Of a DNA stretch of 64,000 nt, positions 8,802 to 16,745 are shown in pieces. The notes beneath the pieces are model-generated. The model made no database searches and was not told the origin of the DNA. It was given only the letters and a program-made list of their open reading frames with translations. The stretch spans positions 1 through 64,000 of the forward strand of contig CAMCZZ010000001.1 in NCBI GenBank assembly GCA_945888375.1. The letters run 5' to 3'. How positions within the stretch are numbered: the stretch's first letter is position 1; each line of letters opens with the position of its first letter. The translations under genes and the position numbers were made by a program. The DNA comes from Akkermansia muciniphila. GTDB lineage: Bacteria; Verrucomicrobiota; Verrucomicrobiia; Opitutales; Opitutaceae.

Positions 8802-10585
8802 GGCAGGGGTGTGATGACGACGTCGTCGACCAGGAAGGTGGCGGGCGGGGATTTCCGATCCGCGGCGGGGAGGTCGCGGCCGCCGTAGCCGCGTTCGCGA
8901 TACGGGCCGGTGCGGAAGGAGAGGCGTTCCACGGTGTTGACCGGGTCGGTGAAGAAGGCGGGGCGGGACAGGGGGGATTGTCCATCGACCAGCAGGGCGC
9001 AGCGGTCGGCGTCGGGGGCGGACGGAATTTCGAGGGTGAATTCTTGCCAGCGGTTCGCGACGTAGGGGCCGGCGTCGAGCCATTGGCCTTCGTGACAGGC
9101 GCGCAGGCGGCCATTCTCCTCGAAGGCGAGGCGCACGGGACGCAGGCCCCGCGCGTCGACGAGATCGATCTCCAGGCGGGCGTCTGCCTGGCGGGCGAGG
9201 ATGCGGAAGGTGATCTTCACGCCGTGGGTGGCGGGGAACACGCGCACGGCGCGGGCGTAGTCGCAGGGATCCTCGTCGCGGAGTTCGAGGGCGTTCGAGC
9301 CTTCGGAAGCGACGACGCGCACGGGGGCCCAGAGGGGAGAGTAGATGTTCCACCCGGCGGGCAGGGTGCCGGGGGGGACGGCGTTGAAATCGTCGTGGAT
9401 GGGGCCGGCGACGGCGGTCGTGATCGGCACGGGCACGCGGGCGACCCAGATGTCCTCCTTGTTCACGGAGTAGGTGAGCCAGAACCCGGAGGTGAAATCG
9501 GACGGAGTGCCGTTGCCCTCGACGATGCCACGGACGTATTGTGGCCCCAGATTCTTCAGGTAGCCGCCGAAACGTTGGTCGGGGAGTTCGGCGTGGATGG
9601 TGGCGAGGCTGGAGAAGGTCGCGCAGTCGTCGCTGGTGGTGACGGCGAGCGGGTAGCGGTTGCGGTTGGTGGGGTTGAAAACGAGCGCGTAGCGGCCGTC
9701 GGCGGTGGCTTGCAGCCAGTATTTCGAGGCGTTGTTGGGCAGATTCGCGGCGAAGGTTTTTTCGGTCCACGTCTCGCCGCGGTCTGCGGTGGTGGCGACG
9801 AGACGGTTCTTCCAGATGCCGAGGGTGGTGCCGTCGGGACGGGTGACGGTGGAGAGGGCCTTGCCCTTGACGCGATAGAAACCGGATTCGTCGAGTTGGT
9901 TCTCCTCCCACCACTGGGCGGTGATTATTTTATTGGCGAGCAAGGCATCGCACGCGGTGACGAAGCGGGGGTCTGGCGCGGTGGAGTAGAGCGGGTAGGG
10001 GAGTGGAAAATCCGGGAAGTCGCGGTGCGCGTTGACGCGCATGAAATAGATCGGTCCGAAGGCCCCGTCGGTGCGGATCTCGCGCACGGCGCGCCCGAGG
10101 CCCTTGCCGTCGTTGGGCGACGGCGGGGTGCCGTAGAAAGAAAGCGCCAGCAGGCGGCCGTCTGGCGCGGTGTAAAAACCCATGCGCTGGTGGGCGATGG
10201 TGTGGGTGCCGTCGGGCAGGGCGATGGCCGGGAAAATGACGCGCGGAGCATCCCAGGTAAGACCGTCGATTGAGGTCGTGAGCGAGGTGACGGTGGGGTT
10301 GTCGTGCTCGTTGACCGCGCCGCTAAGGTATTCGAGGTAGAAACGTCCGCGCCAGTGGGCGAGCATGGGCGCGTGAACGTAGGTGTCGGCCAGACCGTCT
10401 CGGTGGCTAGACGCAGTCCGGTTGGCGCGAAAGACTTGGATATTCTGCACCCCGACCACGGGTTGCAGGCCCCCTTCAGCGTTAGACGCGATCTCGGTCG
10501 GGCCGTTGTAAACGAGGGGTGGAGAAGGCTCCGTCGCGTAGAGCGCGAAGGGCAAAAGCAATCCCAGCGGGACGCGCGGGCTCAT
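8798..10585 (-). CDS. Secreted sialidase-fold beta-propeller protein with C-terminal beta-sandwich
   Basis: A 595-residue exported protein (signal MSPRVPLGLLLPFALYATEP). Residues about 25-410 look like a six-bladed propeller of the exo-sialidase type: repeated SxDxGxTW-like turns such as TTSIDGLTW and TTADRGETW, and blade segments ending in short aromatic strands. Residues about 415-595 (from DDFNAVPPGTLPAGW) resemble a concanavalin-like carbohydrate-binding sandwich. ATGA overlaps join it to both neighbours, arguing for tight co-expression with the PdxA-type and glucuronidase-like genes. Sialidase folds in this phylum act on many sugars, so true sialidase activity is doubtful; Kdo, rhamnose-uronate or other acidic sugars are equally open. 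Confidence 0.6.
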   Translation of the reverse strand: MSPRVPLGLLLPFALYATEPSPPLVYNGPTEIASNAEGGLQPVVGVQNIQVFRANRTASSHRDGLADTYVHAPMLAHWRGRFYLEYLSGAVNEHDNPTVTSLTTSIDGLTWDAPRVIFPAIALPDGTHTIAHQRMGFYTAPDGRLLALSFYGTPPSPNDGKGLGRAVREIRTDGAFGPIYFMRVNAHRDFPDFPLPYPLYSTAPDPRFVTACDALLANKIITAQWWEENQLDESGFYRVKGKALSTVTRPDGTTLGIWKNRLVATTADRGETWTEKTFAANLPNNASKYWLQATADGRYALVFNPTNRNRYPLAVTTSDDCATFSSLATIHAELPDQRFGGYLKNLGPQYVRGIVEGNGTPSDFTSGFWLTYSVNKEDIWVARVPVPITTAVAGPIHDDFNAVPPGTLPAGWNIYSPLWAPVRVVASEGSNALELRDEDPCDYARAVRVFPATHGVKITFRILARQADARLEIDLVDARGLRPVRLAFEENGRLRACHEGQWLDAGPYVANRWQEFTLEIPSAPDADRCALLVDGQSPLSRPAFFTDPVNTVERLSFRTGPYRERGYGGRDLPAADRKSPPATFLVDDVVITPLP

Positions 10586-11577
10586 GAGTGGGCCGCGAGC
10601 ACGGCGGCTAGTTTAATGGCCTCGATGAGGCTGCGCGGGTCGCCGCGACCGGTCCCGGCGTTGGTGAAATCGGTGCCGTGTTCGACGGAGGTGCGGATGA
10701 TGGGCAGCCCGAGGGTCACGTTCACGCCGCGCCAGATGCCTAGCATTTTGACGGCGACGTGGCCTTGATCGTGATACATGGCAACGGCGCCGTCGAATTC
10801 CCCCTGAAGCGTGCGAAAAAAAACCGTGTCGCCCGGCCAGGGGCCGGAGGCGTCGAGGCCAAGGGCACGGGCCTGCGCGATGGCGGGGGTGATGTATTTT
10901 TCCTCTTCGTCGCCAAAGAGTCCGCCTTCGCCTGCGTGGGGGTTCAGTCCGGCGACAGCGAGCTTCGGTTTTTCGATGCCCAGGCGCCGCACCGCGTCGT
11001 GGGTTAGCTGGAGGACTTTCAAGATGCGCTCGGGACGAACCCGGTCGATAGCCTGGCGTAGGGAGACGTGAGTGGAAACGTGGGTGACGCGCAGTTTGTC
11101 CGCTACGAGCATCATGGTGGCGCCGGGGGCCTGGCAGACCTCGGCGAGCAGTCCGGTATGGCCGTCGAAATGGTGGCCGGCGGCGTTGAGCGCGGCTTTG
11201 TTGAGCGCTGATGTCACGATGGCTCCTACCCGTCCGGCGAGAGCGAGTTCGGCGGCGGTCTTGACGTATTCATACGCGGCGTGGCCGGCCATTGGGCTGA
11301 CTTTGCCTACGGTCAGCTTGCTGAGGTTGACGTTTTTCAGGTCGAGCACCTCGAGCACGCCGGGGTCGAAGCGGGCTTGCTCGGGTGAGTTGACCGCGTG
11401 GATTTTCAGGTCCGTGCCGGTGTAGTTTTGCGCGCGTTCCAGCGTGGCGGCGTCGCCGACGATCATCATGCGGCCCAAGGCTCGCACCTCGGGCAGGGTG
11501 AGGGCTTTGAGGATGATTTCAGGCCCGGTGCCGGCGGGATCACCTAAGGTGATGGCTATAATTGGCAGGGTGCTCAT
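10582..11577 (-). CDS. PdxA-family dehydrogenase, probably PdxA2 type for four-carbon acid-sugar phosphates
   Basis: A 331-residue cytoplasmic NAD-dependent enzyme of the PdxA family. It shows ITLGDPAGTGPEI at the start, FDGHTGLLAE, AGLNPHAGEGGLFGDEE (metal-binding His) and MYHDQGHVAVK (another metal His), in the usual order. PdxA proper oxidises 4-phosphohydroxy-L-threonine in B6 synthesis, whereas PdxA2 proteins beside a DUF1537 kinase oxidise 4-phospho-D-threonate or erythronate and decarboxylate to dihydroxyacetone phosphate. The gene directly after a DUF1537 kinase (3-base gap) favours the second role. The window also has pdxH, but it is 7 kb away on the other strand and does not argue for B6 synthesis here. 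Confidence 0.85.
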   Translation of the reverse strand: MSTLPIIAITLGDPAGTGPEIILKALTLPEVRALGRMMIVGDAATLERAQNYTGTDLKIHAVNSPEQARFDPGVLEVLDLKNVNLSKLTVGKVSPMAGHAAYEYVKTAAELALAGRVGAIVTSALNKAALNAAGHHFDGHTGLLAEVCQAPGATMMLVADKLRVTHVSTHVSLRQAIDRVRPERILKVLQLTHDAVRRLGIEKPKLAVAGLNPHAGEGGLFGDEEEKYITPAIAQARALGLDASGPWPGDTVFFRTLQGEFDGAVAMYHDQGHVAVKMLGIWRGVNVTLGLPIIRTSVEHGTDFTNAGTGRGDPRSLIEAIKLAAVLAAHS

Positions 11578-11580
11578 GGG

Positions 11581-12699
11581 TCAGGAAAAGAGGCGGGGGT
11601 AACGACGCTTGATCCCGGCGGGCCAGGGGTAGCTACCGGGTTTCAGGGTAACGGTTATGGCCAGGCGGTGCGGTTGCAAACTGACCACGCCCGGGCCCCA
11701 GACCCGCACCACGGAGAAACGATCCCATCCCAGGGCCTTTAGCACGGAGGCGGCGGTGGCGCCTCCGGCTATGAGCAGGTGGCGGAAGGCCTCGGAACCG
11801 CTCAAGGCAAGGGCAAGCTCATTGAAACCAGCGGAGATCGCGGCAGGGGCGGCAGGGTCGGTTAAGGTGAGTGAGCTGGTGGAGACTGTGGCAGCGCCCC
11901 GTTGCTGCAGGGCCTGAGCGACTCGCTTTGCCGCTGGCGGGCGCAGACGATTAAAGAGCAGCGCTGATTTCCCGGCGGTTGTCGCGGTGGTGCCATGTAG
12001 CAATAAAGCCGGCCCAGCGGGAGATTCACCAAGTGAAGGTTTCTTACGGGAGGGTATGCGGCTTTGCAGCCAAGCGCAGAAAAAATCGGCACCGCCAGCT
12101 GGAAGTGTGTGTTTATCGGTTGCGAGGACCCAGCTTGCGGTATCGGCGGTGGTGCCGTGTTCGCCTACGATTACCCCGTGGGTTGGCAGTGCCGTTTTTG
12201 ATTTGCAGTAATGCACATCGGGCCGCCCCGCTGCGTGAAGCAAGTCGAGCACCGTGGCGCTGCGCGCCGGGTGGTGTGGATCGCGAGCAAACAGGGTTTG
12301 GTCGATCGCTTGACCATCGATCAGGCAACGTCCCTCCCTTATGGTGCGACCGAGTGAAGGATTGCCCGCGATGAGGAGGGTGCGCGAGAAGCCGAAGGCA
12401 TCTGCGCAGGCAGTCAGTTCTGCAAGGACCGGGCCGCGCAGCACGGAGTCAGTTTTTTTAAAGACTCCTGAGTGGGGAAGCGCGCGCAGTCGGGCAGCGC
12501 GGCGTTTCAAGCGCTCGGCGGCGCGTCCGGGCGAGGCGAGGCGGGTATTGGTGTCGAGCACCAGCACGTCGGCCTCGACCGGTGATTTTGGCACCTTGGT
12601 TACGACCATGACGCGCAAGCCGGTTTCGTGGGCGAGCGCGCCGACCTCGGAGGCACCGGTTAGGTCGTCTGCGAGGACGATGATAGGGCGGGACGCCAT
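11581..12699 (-). CDS. Four-carbon acid-sugar kinase (DUF1537/OtnK family)
   Basis: A 372-residue ATP-dependent kinase. The N-terminal sugar-binding domain has the family signature VLADDLTGASEVGA and the substrate motif KKTDSVLRG; the C-terminal nucleotide domain carries IAGGATAASVLKALG. DUF1537 enzymes phosphorylate D-threonate, D- or L-erythronate and related four-carbon acids at O4 for oxidation by a PdxA2-type or OtnD-type partner, and a PdxA-type gene follows 3 bases downstream. Start taken at the ATG at 12699; the frame stays open to 12915 but that extension is antisense-like and overlaps the aldolase gene. Exact substrate unproven. Confidence 0.85.
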   Translation of the reverse strand: MASRPIIVLADDLTGASEVGALAHETGLRVMVVTKVPKSPVEADVLVLDTNTRLASPGRAAERLKRRAARLRALPHSGVFKKTDSVLRGPVLAELTACADAFGFSRTLLIAGNPSLGRTIREGRCLIDGQAIDQTLFARDPHHPARSATVLDLLHAAGRPDVHYCKSKTALPTHGVIVGEHGTTADTASWVLATDKHTLPAGGADFFCAWLQSRIPSRKKPSLGESPAGPALLLHGTTATTAGKSALLFNRLRPPAAKRVAQALQQRGAATVSTSSLTLTDPAAPAAISAGFNELALALSGSEAFRHLLIAGGATAASVLKALGWDRFSVVRVWGPGVVSLQPHRLAITVTLKPGSYPWPAGIKRRYPRLFS

Positions 12700-12707
12700 T
12701 TTTAAGT

Positions 12708-13607
12708 TTAACCCAGTTCGCGGAGTTCGGCACGCACGGCCTCCTGATCTGCTGGGCTGAGAGGCAGCAAGGGTGAGACCATTTCGGCTCCGCAAAGGCC
12801 TCGTAGTCCGAGGCCGGCTTTGAGTGCGGCGAGGGACTGGCCGAGTGTGCGGTTGCGCTGGAAGATCGCACCGAGGGCGTCGAGTTGTTGCTGGAGCTTT
12901 TCGGCGGTAGTCCAATCGCCGGTTTCTGCGGCGTTCAACAAGCTGCTCCAGCGCTCCGGGTAGAGATTGCCTGAACTGGGCACGAGTCCGTCAAAACCCA
13001 GGCGAAGCGCGGGGACGGAGTGGGCGGCGATACCCATGAACAGGGAAAATTCCGGGCGGCCGCCGAAGCGTTTGGCCACTTCCTCGCGGCGCCCGGCGGT
13101 CCCCTCGGAGTCCTTTAGGCCGGTCACGTTCGGCAGACGGCTGAGGGCCTCGATCACGTCGAGGGGAATCGACATGCCGGTGGTCGCGGGCATGTTATAA
13201 ACCATAAGCGGGCCCCGCACTCCGGCGGAAAGCCGGGTGAAGTAGGCGAGGATTTCGGCCGGTTCGAGTTTGAAGTAGTTGGGTAAAATGCCCACGACCG
13301 CGTCGGCTCCGGCGGCGAGGTAGGCATTGCCCATCTCGATGGAGACCTCGCTGCAATTGGAGGCGATGCAGGCGAAAACGGGAGTGCGTTTGGCCGCCGT
13401 TTTGACCGCGATGTCGACGTAGCGGAGACGCAGGGCATAGGGCAAGGAAGCTACTTCCCCGGTGGTGCCGAGCACGAGCATGCCGCAATGGTTTGACGCG
13501 AGGTGATCCACGAGCCGGGCGGCGGCGACTTCGTCGAGGGCACCGGACGTGGTTACGGGCGTGACAAGCGGAACGATGACGCCGCGATGTTTCGGGAGGG
13601 TTTTCAT
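12708..13607 (-). CDS. DapA/N-acetylneuraminate-lyase superfamily aldolase
   Basis: A 299-residue (beta/alpha)8 class I aldolase. The Schiff-base Lys is in VTGLKDSEGT, the catalytic Tyr in MVYNMPATTG, and the carboxylate-binding loop in LGTTGEVASL. Members include dihydrodipicolinate synthase, N-acetylneuraminate lyase, 2-keto-3-deoxy-gluconate/galactonate aldolases and dehydratases. Context in a catabolic operon with an alcohol dehydrogenase, kinase and symporter makes a sugar-acid aldolase or dehydratase more likely than lysine synthesis. The ATG at 13607 gives a standard family N-terminus; an open frame to 13742 adds 45 unconserved residues. Gap to the kinase gene is 8 bases, to the dehydrogenase gene 7. 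Confidence 0.85.
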   Translation of the reverse strand: MKTLPKHRGVIVPLVTPVTTSGALDEVAAARLVDHLASNHCGMLVLGTTGEVASLPYALRLRYVDIAVKTAAKRTPVFACIASNCSEVSIEMGNAYLAAGADAVVGILPNYFKLEPAEILAYFTRLSAGVRGPLMVYNMPATTGMSIPLDVIEALSRLPNVTGLKDSEGTAGRREEVAKRFGGRPEFSLFMGIAAHSVPALRLGFDGLVPSSGNLYPERWSSLLNAAETGDWTTAEKLQQQLDALGAIFQRNRTLGQSLAALKAGLGLRGLCGAEMVSPLLPLSPADQEAVRAELRELG

Positions 13608-13614
13608 GGATGTT

Positions 13615-14748
13615 TCAGAAGGCGGCTTCGTATATGCGCAAAGCGTCGGCGCGGGTGATTTCGCGCGGGTTGTTTTTGAGCAGACGGGTGACGCCGAGAC
13701 CGGCGTCGGCGATCCGCGGCAAGGCTTCGCGCGGAATTCCATGGGCGGACAATCCCATCGGGATGCCGCAGGCGGCGATGAGTTGTTCCAACCGGTCTGG
13801 TAGCTCCTCGACTGAAGGAGCGCCGAGGGCCTCGGCCAAAGCGGTGTGACGCGAGGGAAGCGAGGAAAGATTGTGGCGAACTACGTGGGGCAGCATCAGC
13901 GCGATGGAAATGCCATGCGCGAGGTGAAATTCTCCGCCGAGAGGGTAGGCGAGGGCGTGGACGCCGGTGGTGTTCACCGGCCCCAAACCAAGACCGCCGT
14001 AGAGGCTGCCGAGTGCGACCGCGGACCGGGCCGCGAGGTTTGAGCCGTCGGCCACCGCAATGGCCAGGTTAGCGCCGATCAGGCGAACGCCCTCAAGAGA
14101 ATGGAGATCCACGGTGGGATGCGCGGCCAAGTTGGCATAAGTTTCCAAGCAATGTGCCAGCGCATCTATCCCGGTGGTCGCGGTGAGGGCGGGCGGCAAG
14201 GAGACCATCAGCGACGGATCAATGAGCGCGGCGTCGGGCACAAGGGCGGGACTGATGATGGCTTTCTTGGCGACCGTGACCTCGTCGAGGAAAAGGGCAT
14301 TGGGCGAAACCTCGCTGCCCGTGCCGGCGGTGGTCGGCACGCAGACAAGCGCGGTGCGGCGTCCCACGAGAACATTTATTCCGTAGAAGGCGGAGATGGG
14401 TTCGGTGCGGTCGTGCAGCGCCGCGATGATTTTCGCGACATCGAGCACGCTGCCTCCTCCGACGGCCAGGACTAGGTCTGGGGCGAAGGCACGAGCGCCG
14501 GCCAGGATCCGCTCGGCGCACGCGGTGGTCGGTTCCGGCGGCACCCCGGTGACCACATCAACCGCGACCGAGCCGGAGCGCAACTCGGCGGCGATTGTCG
14601 CGGCCAATTGCGCCACCGAGGGTGAAGTAAGGAGAAAGACCCTTCGGCTGCCCGTGGTGCGCACGAATGCGCAGGCCGCGGGCACGGCGCAGCCTAGCCC
14701 GAAGGTAATCTGGGAAGGCTGGCGGAGCGTGACGGATGCGTGGGTCAT
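13615..14748 (-). CDS. Iron-containing alcohol dehydrogenase family protein
   Basis: A 377-residue group III dehydrogenase. The nucleotide-binding GGGSVLDVAK, the VPTTAGTGSEVSPNA segment and the metal site (Asp and His in GIDALAHCLETY, then His in EFHLAHGISIA and in the preceding GVHALAYPLGG) are all intact. The family oxidises or reduces alcohols, lactaldehyde, hydroxy acids or maleylacetate. It sits in the minus-arm operon between the SSS symporter (gap 6 bases) and the DapA-type gene (gap 7). A plausible role is oxidising a sugar-derived alcohol or hydroxy acid before aldol cleavage; this is inferred from neighbours only. Confidence 0.85.
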   Translation of the reverse strand: MTHASVTLRQPSQITFGLGCAVPAACAFVRTTGSRRVFLLTSPSVAQLAATIAAELRSGSVAVDVVTGVPPEPTTACAERILAGARAFAPDLVLAVGGGSVLDVAKIIAALHDRTEPISAFYGINVLVGRRTALVCVPTTAGTGSEVSPNALFLDEVTVAKKAIISPALVPDAALIDPSLMVSLPPALTATTGIDALAHCLETYANLAAHPTVDLHSLEGVRLIGANLAIAVADGSNLAARSAVALGSLYGGLGLGPVNTTGVHALAYPLGGEFHLAHGISIALMLPHVVRHNLSSLPSRHTALAEALGAPSVEELPDRLEQLIAACGIPMGLSAHGIPREALPRIADAGLGVTRLLKNNPREITRADALRIYEAAF

Positions 14749-14754
14749 GGACGA

Positions 14755-16299
14755 TCAGGCAGCCGGCGTGCGTTTGCGGCGAAAGGTGAGTTGATCGACA
14801 TTCGGCGGCACGTAGCCCCCGAGCAGGCGGCTGGCTCCGTAGCCAACGCCAAAGACGATCAGGTGGCCGAGAATGCCGATGAGAATCGGGTTCAAAGGGA
14901 AATTAAACCCTACATCGACAATGCGGTTTGCGGGCTCGGTGAGGGTGCCCCAAGCGGTAAAAAGAGCGCAAGCGACGAGGCCGACGTAGCAGCCCTGACG
15001 GGTGGCGCGACGGGTGAAGAAGCCCAGAAAGAACAACCCTAGCATGCCGCCAGAGAGGATTGCCGCGACGGTGACCGCGCGTTCCATGATGGTGGCGCCT
15101 CCATCCTTTGGCGCCATCACGAGGGCGACGAGAATCGCGAGCAAACCGGCACCCGCGACGGCGAACCGACCGGTCAGCAGTTTGGCGCGGTCACTTTGGT
15201 TGGGAGCGAGGTGGCCGACTAGATCGGCGGTGAAGGACGTGGCGATGCTGTTAAGGTCCGGACTGATCGAAGACATTGAGGCTGCAAAGATGGCGGCAAG
15301 CATCAGGCCGACCACGCCGGCAGGCAGTTGATGCATGATGAAGTGAGGGATGACGGCATCGCTGACCGCCGGAGCAGTTGCGCCGCTCAAAGAGTAGTAG
15401 CCGTAAAGGCACACTCCAATGAACATAAAGATCCCCCAAACAGGCACGCAGAGGACGCCGTTCCAAATGACCCCCCGGCTGGCATCGTGGTCAGTCTTGG
15501 CAATAAGGTAACGCTGGACCATGTGCTGATCGGAAATGTAGCGGCGCGCCCAGTTGGTCGTGTAGGCGAGAAGCAGGAGCCATTGAGAACTCACGGCAGG
15601 ATCAGTCACTGCCCGCCAAGAAAAGTCGAAGTTGCCGAGGGAAAACTTGCCCGCGTCCCACGCGGCGCCGAGCACAGCTCCCGGTGCGCCGCATTCGGGG
15701 GCAAAAAGCAGACGGGCTGCGATGATCACCGCAGCGGCTACGAAGATGAAACCCTGCACCACACTGGTCCAGACAACCGTCTCCATGCCGCCGATGACGG
15801 TATAGAGAACGGTGAAGCCGGCCATACCAAGGATTACGTTGCCCATATCCCAACCGGTCATCACGCAAACGGGCACGGCGGTGGTGAGCATGGTGACACC
15901 GACATCAAAGAGCCGGTCGGCTACAAAACAGCCCGAAGCATAAAGCCGGCCCCCTATGCCGAAGCGGGTGCCAATATATTCGTAGGCGCTCATGCCGACA
16001 ACGTTCCGATAAAAGGGCACAATTCCTCGCGCGACGAAGATCAAGACGAGAGGTAACGTGAAACTCCCCAGTAGGAGAATGAGGCCCTTTTGATAGGCTG
16101 TGGCCGGATGGCCGACCAGCGTGTTGCTGCTGATCAGCGCCGCCATCATTGCCATGGCCACGGCCCAGGCAGGCAGCGAACGATTGGCCACGAAGTAGTC
16201 GGCGGCGGTCCTCTGGCGTCGGGCGAAGACCAGTGTGATGCCGGCGATGACCGCGCCGTAGACGGCGATGACAACGTAATCGATAAGTTGCAGGGACAC
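14755..16299 (-). CDS. Sodium:solute symporter (SSS family)
   Basis: A 514-residue inner-membrane transporter with about 13-14 hydrophobic helices. It has the SSS signature near the N-terminus (ADYFVANRSLPAWAVAMAMMAALIS), a GGMETVVWTSVVQGF helix typical of the family, and ISDQHMVQRYLIAKTDHDASRG, the conserved loop after helix 7-8. It is the first gene of the minus arm and is followed with 6-7 base gaps by catabolic genes, so it likely imports their substrate with sodium. The family includes sugar, sugar-acid, proline and sialic-acid carriers; the neighbours suggest an acidic sugar. Confidence 0.88.
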   Translation of the reverse strand: MSLQLIDYVVIAVYGAVIAGITLVFARRQRTAADYFVANRSLPAWAVAMAMMAALISSNTLVGHPATAYQKGLILLLGSFTLPLVLIFVARGIVPFYRNVVGMSAYEYIGTRFGIGGRLYASGCFVADRLFDVGVTMLTTAVPVCVMTGWDMGNVILGMAGFTVLYTVIGGMETVVWTSVVQGFIFVAAAVIIAARLLFAPECGAPGAVLGAAWDAGKFSLGNFDFSWRAVTDPAVSSQWLLLLAYTTNWARRYISDQHMVQRYLIAKTDHDASRGVIWNGVLCVPVWGIFMFIGVCLYGYYSLSGATAPAVSDAVIPHFIMHQLPAGVVGLMLAAIFAASMSSISPDLNSIATSFTADLVGHLAPNQSDRAKLLTGRFAVAGAGLLAILVALVMAPKDGGATIMERAVTVAAILSGGMLGLFFLGFFTRRATRQGCYVGLVACALFTAWGTLTEPANRIVDVGFNFPLNPILIGILGHLIVFGVGYGASRLLGGYVPPNVDQLTFRRKRTPAA

Positions 16300-16745
16300 G
16301 GGGAAGCGGGGGTTTCTCTGACTAGATTGTAGAGACGGGGCTCGGGTGAAAACGACTGGACCGTTGCAACCAGAAAGGGGGGAAAGATCGATGCAATCGT
16401 AGAAAACAGGAGATCAAATTCGGGGGGAAGTTTTAACAGATAGTCTGCAATCGCGGATCAGACTTTTATTTTCCGTTTGTTTTATTAATACTTACGTCAT
16501 TTTTATATGGGTAAAATCCAGCGGAATCATTTTAAAAAACCGGCGTTAGAAATCTGGCAAAAATTGGCGGTATCCAGCACGGGTGATATTAGGTTTCCGG
16601 TAGTAATATTGCCAAAGGCGGAAGAGACTTATGCCGCCTTGCGTTAATTTGATCGATTGAGTCCCTATCGACTACCCACACGTGTTCGCCCTCGTGATGG
16701 ATCAAGTGTGCTTGTTATCCTTTCTGCCGCCCCGAATACCTCGCC
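16300..16745. promoter_or_regulatory. Divergent promoter region of the two glycan operons
   Basis: A 446-base gap between two divergent operons, AT-richer than the flanks around 16430-16570, so it must hold promoters for both arms. TGCAATCG occurs twice (near 16392 and 16448), and TTGGCGGTAT near 16564 is an imperfect inverted match to TAATATTGCCAA near 16605. These are candidate operator elements only. I could not assign a convincing -35/-10 pair for either strand. Confidence 0.5.

Noticed and set aside
8802-9914. N-terminal extension of the alpha-glucuronidase-like frame to 9914
   Set aside because: The extension is Arg/Pro-rich, lies inside the next gene in another frame, and the signal peptide sits at the ATG at 8801.
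10582-11577. Calling the PdxA-type gene a vitamin B6 biosynthesis gene because pdxH is in the window
   Set aside because: The DUF1537 kinase next to it and the catabolic operon fit the PdxA2 role better; pdxH is in another unit.
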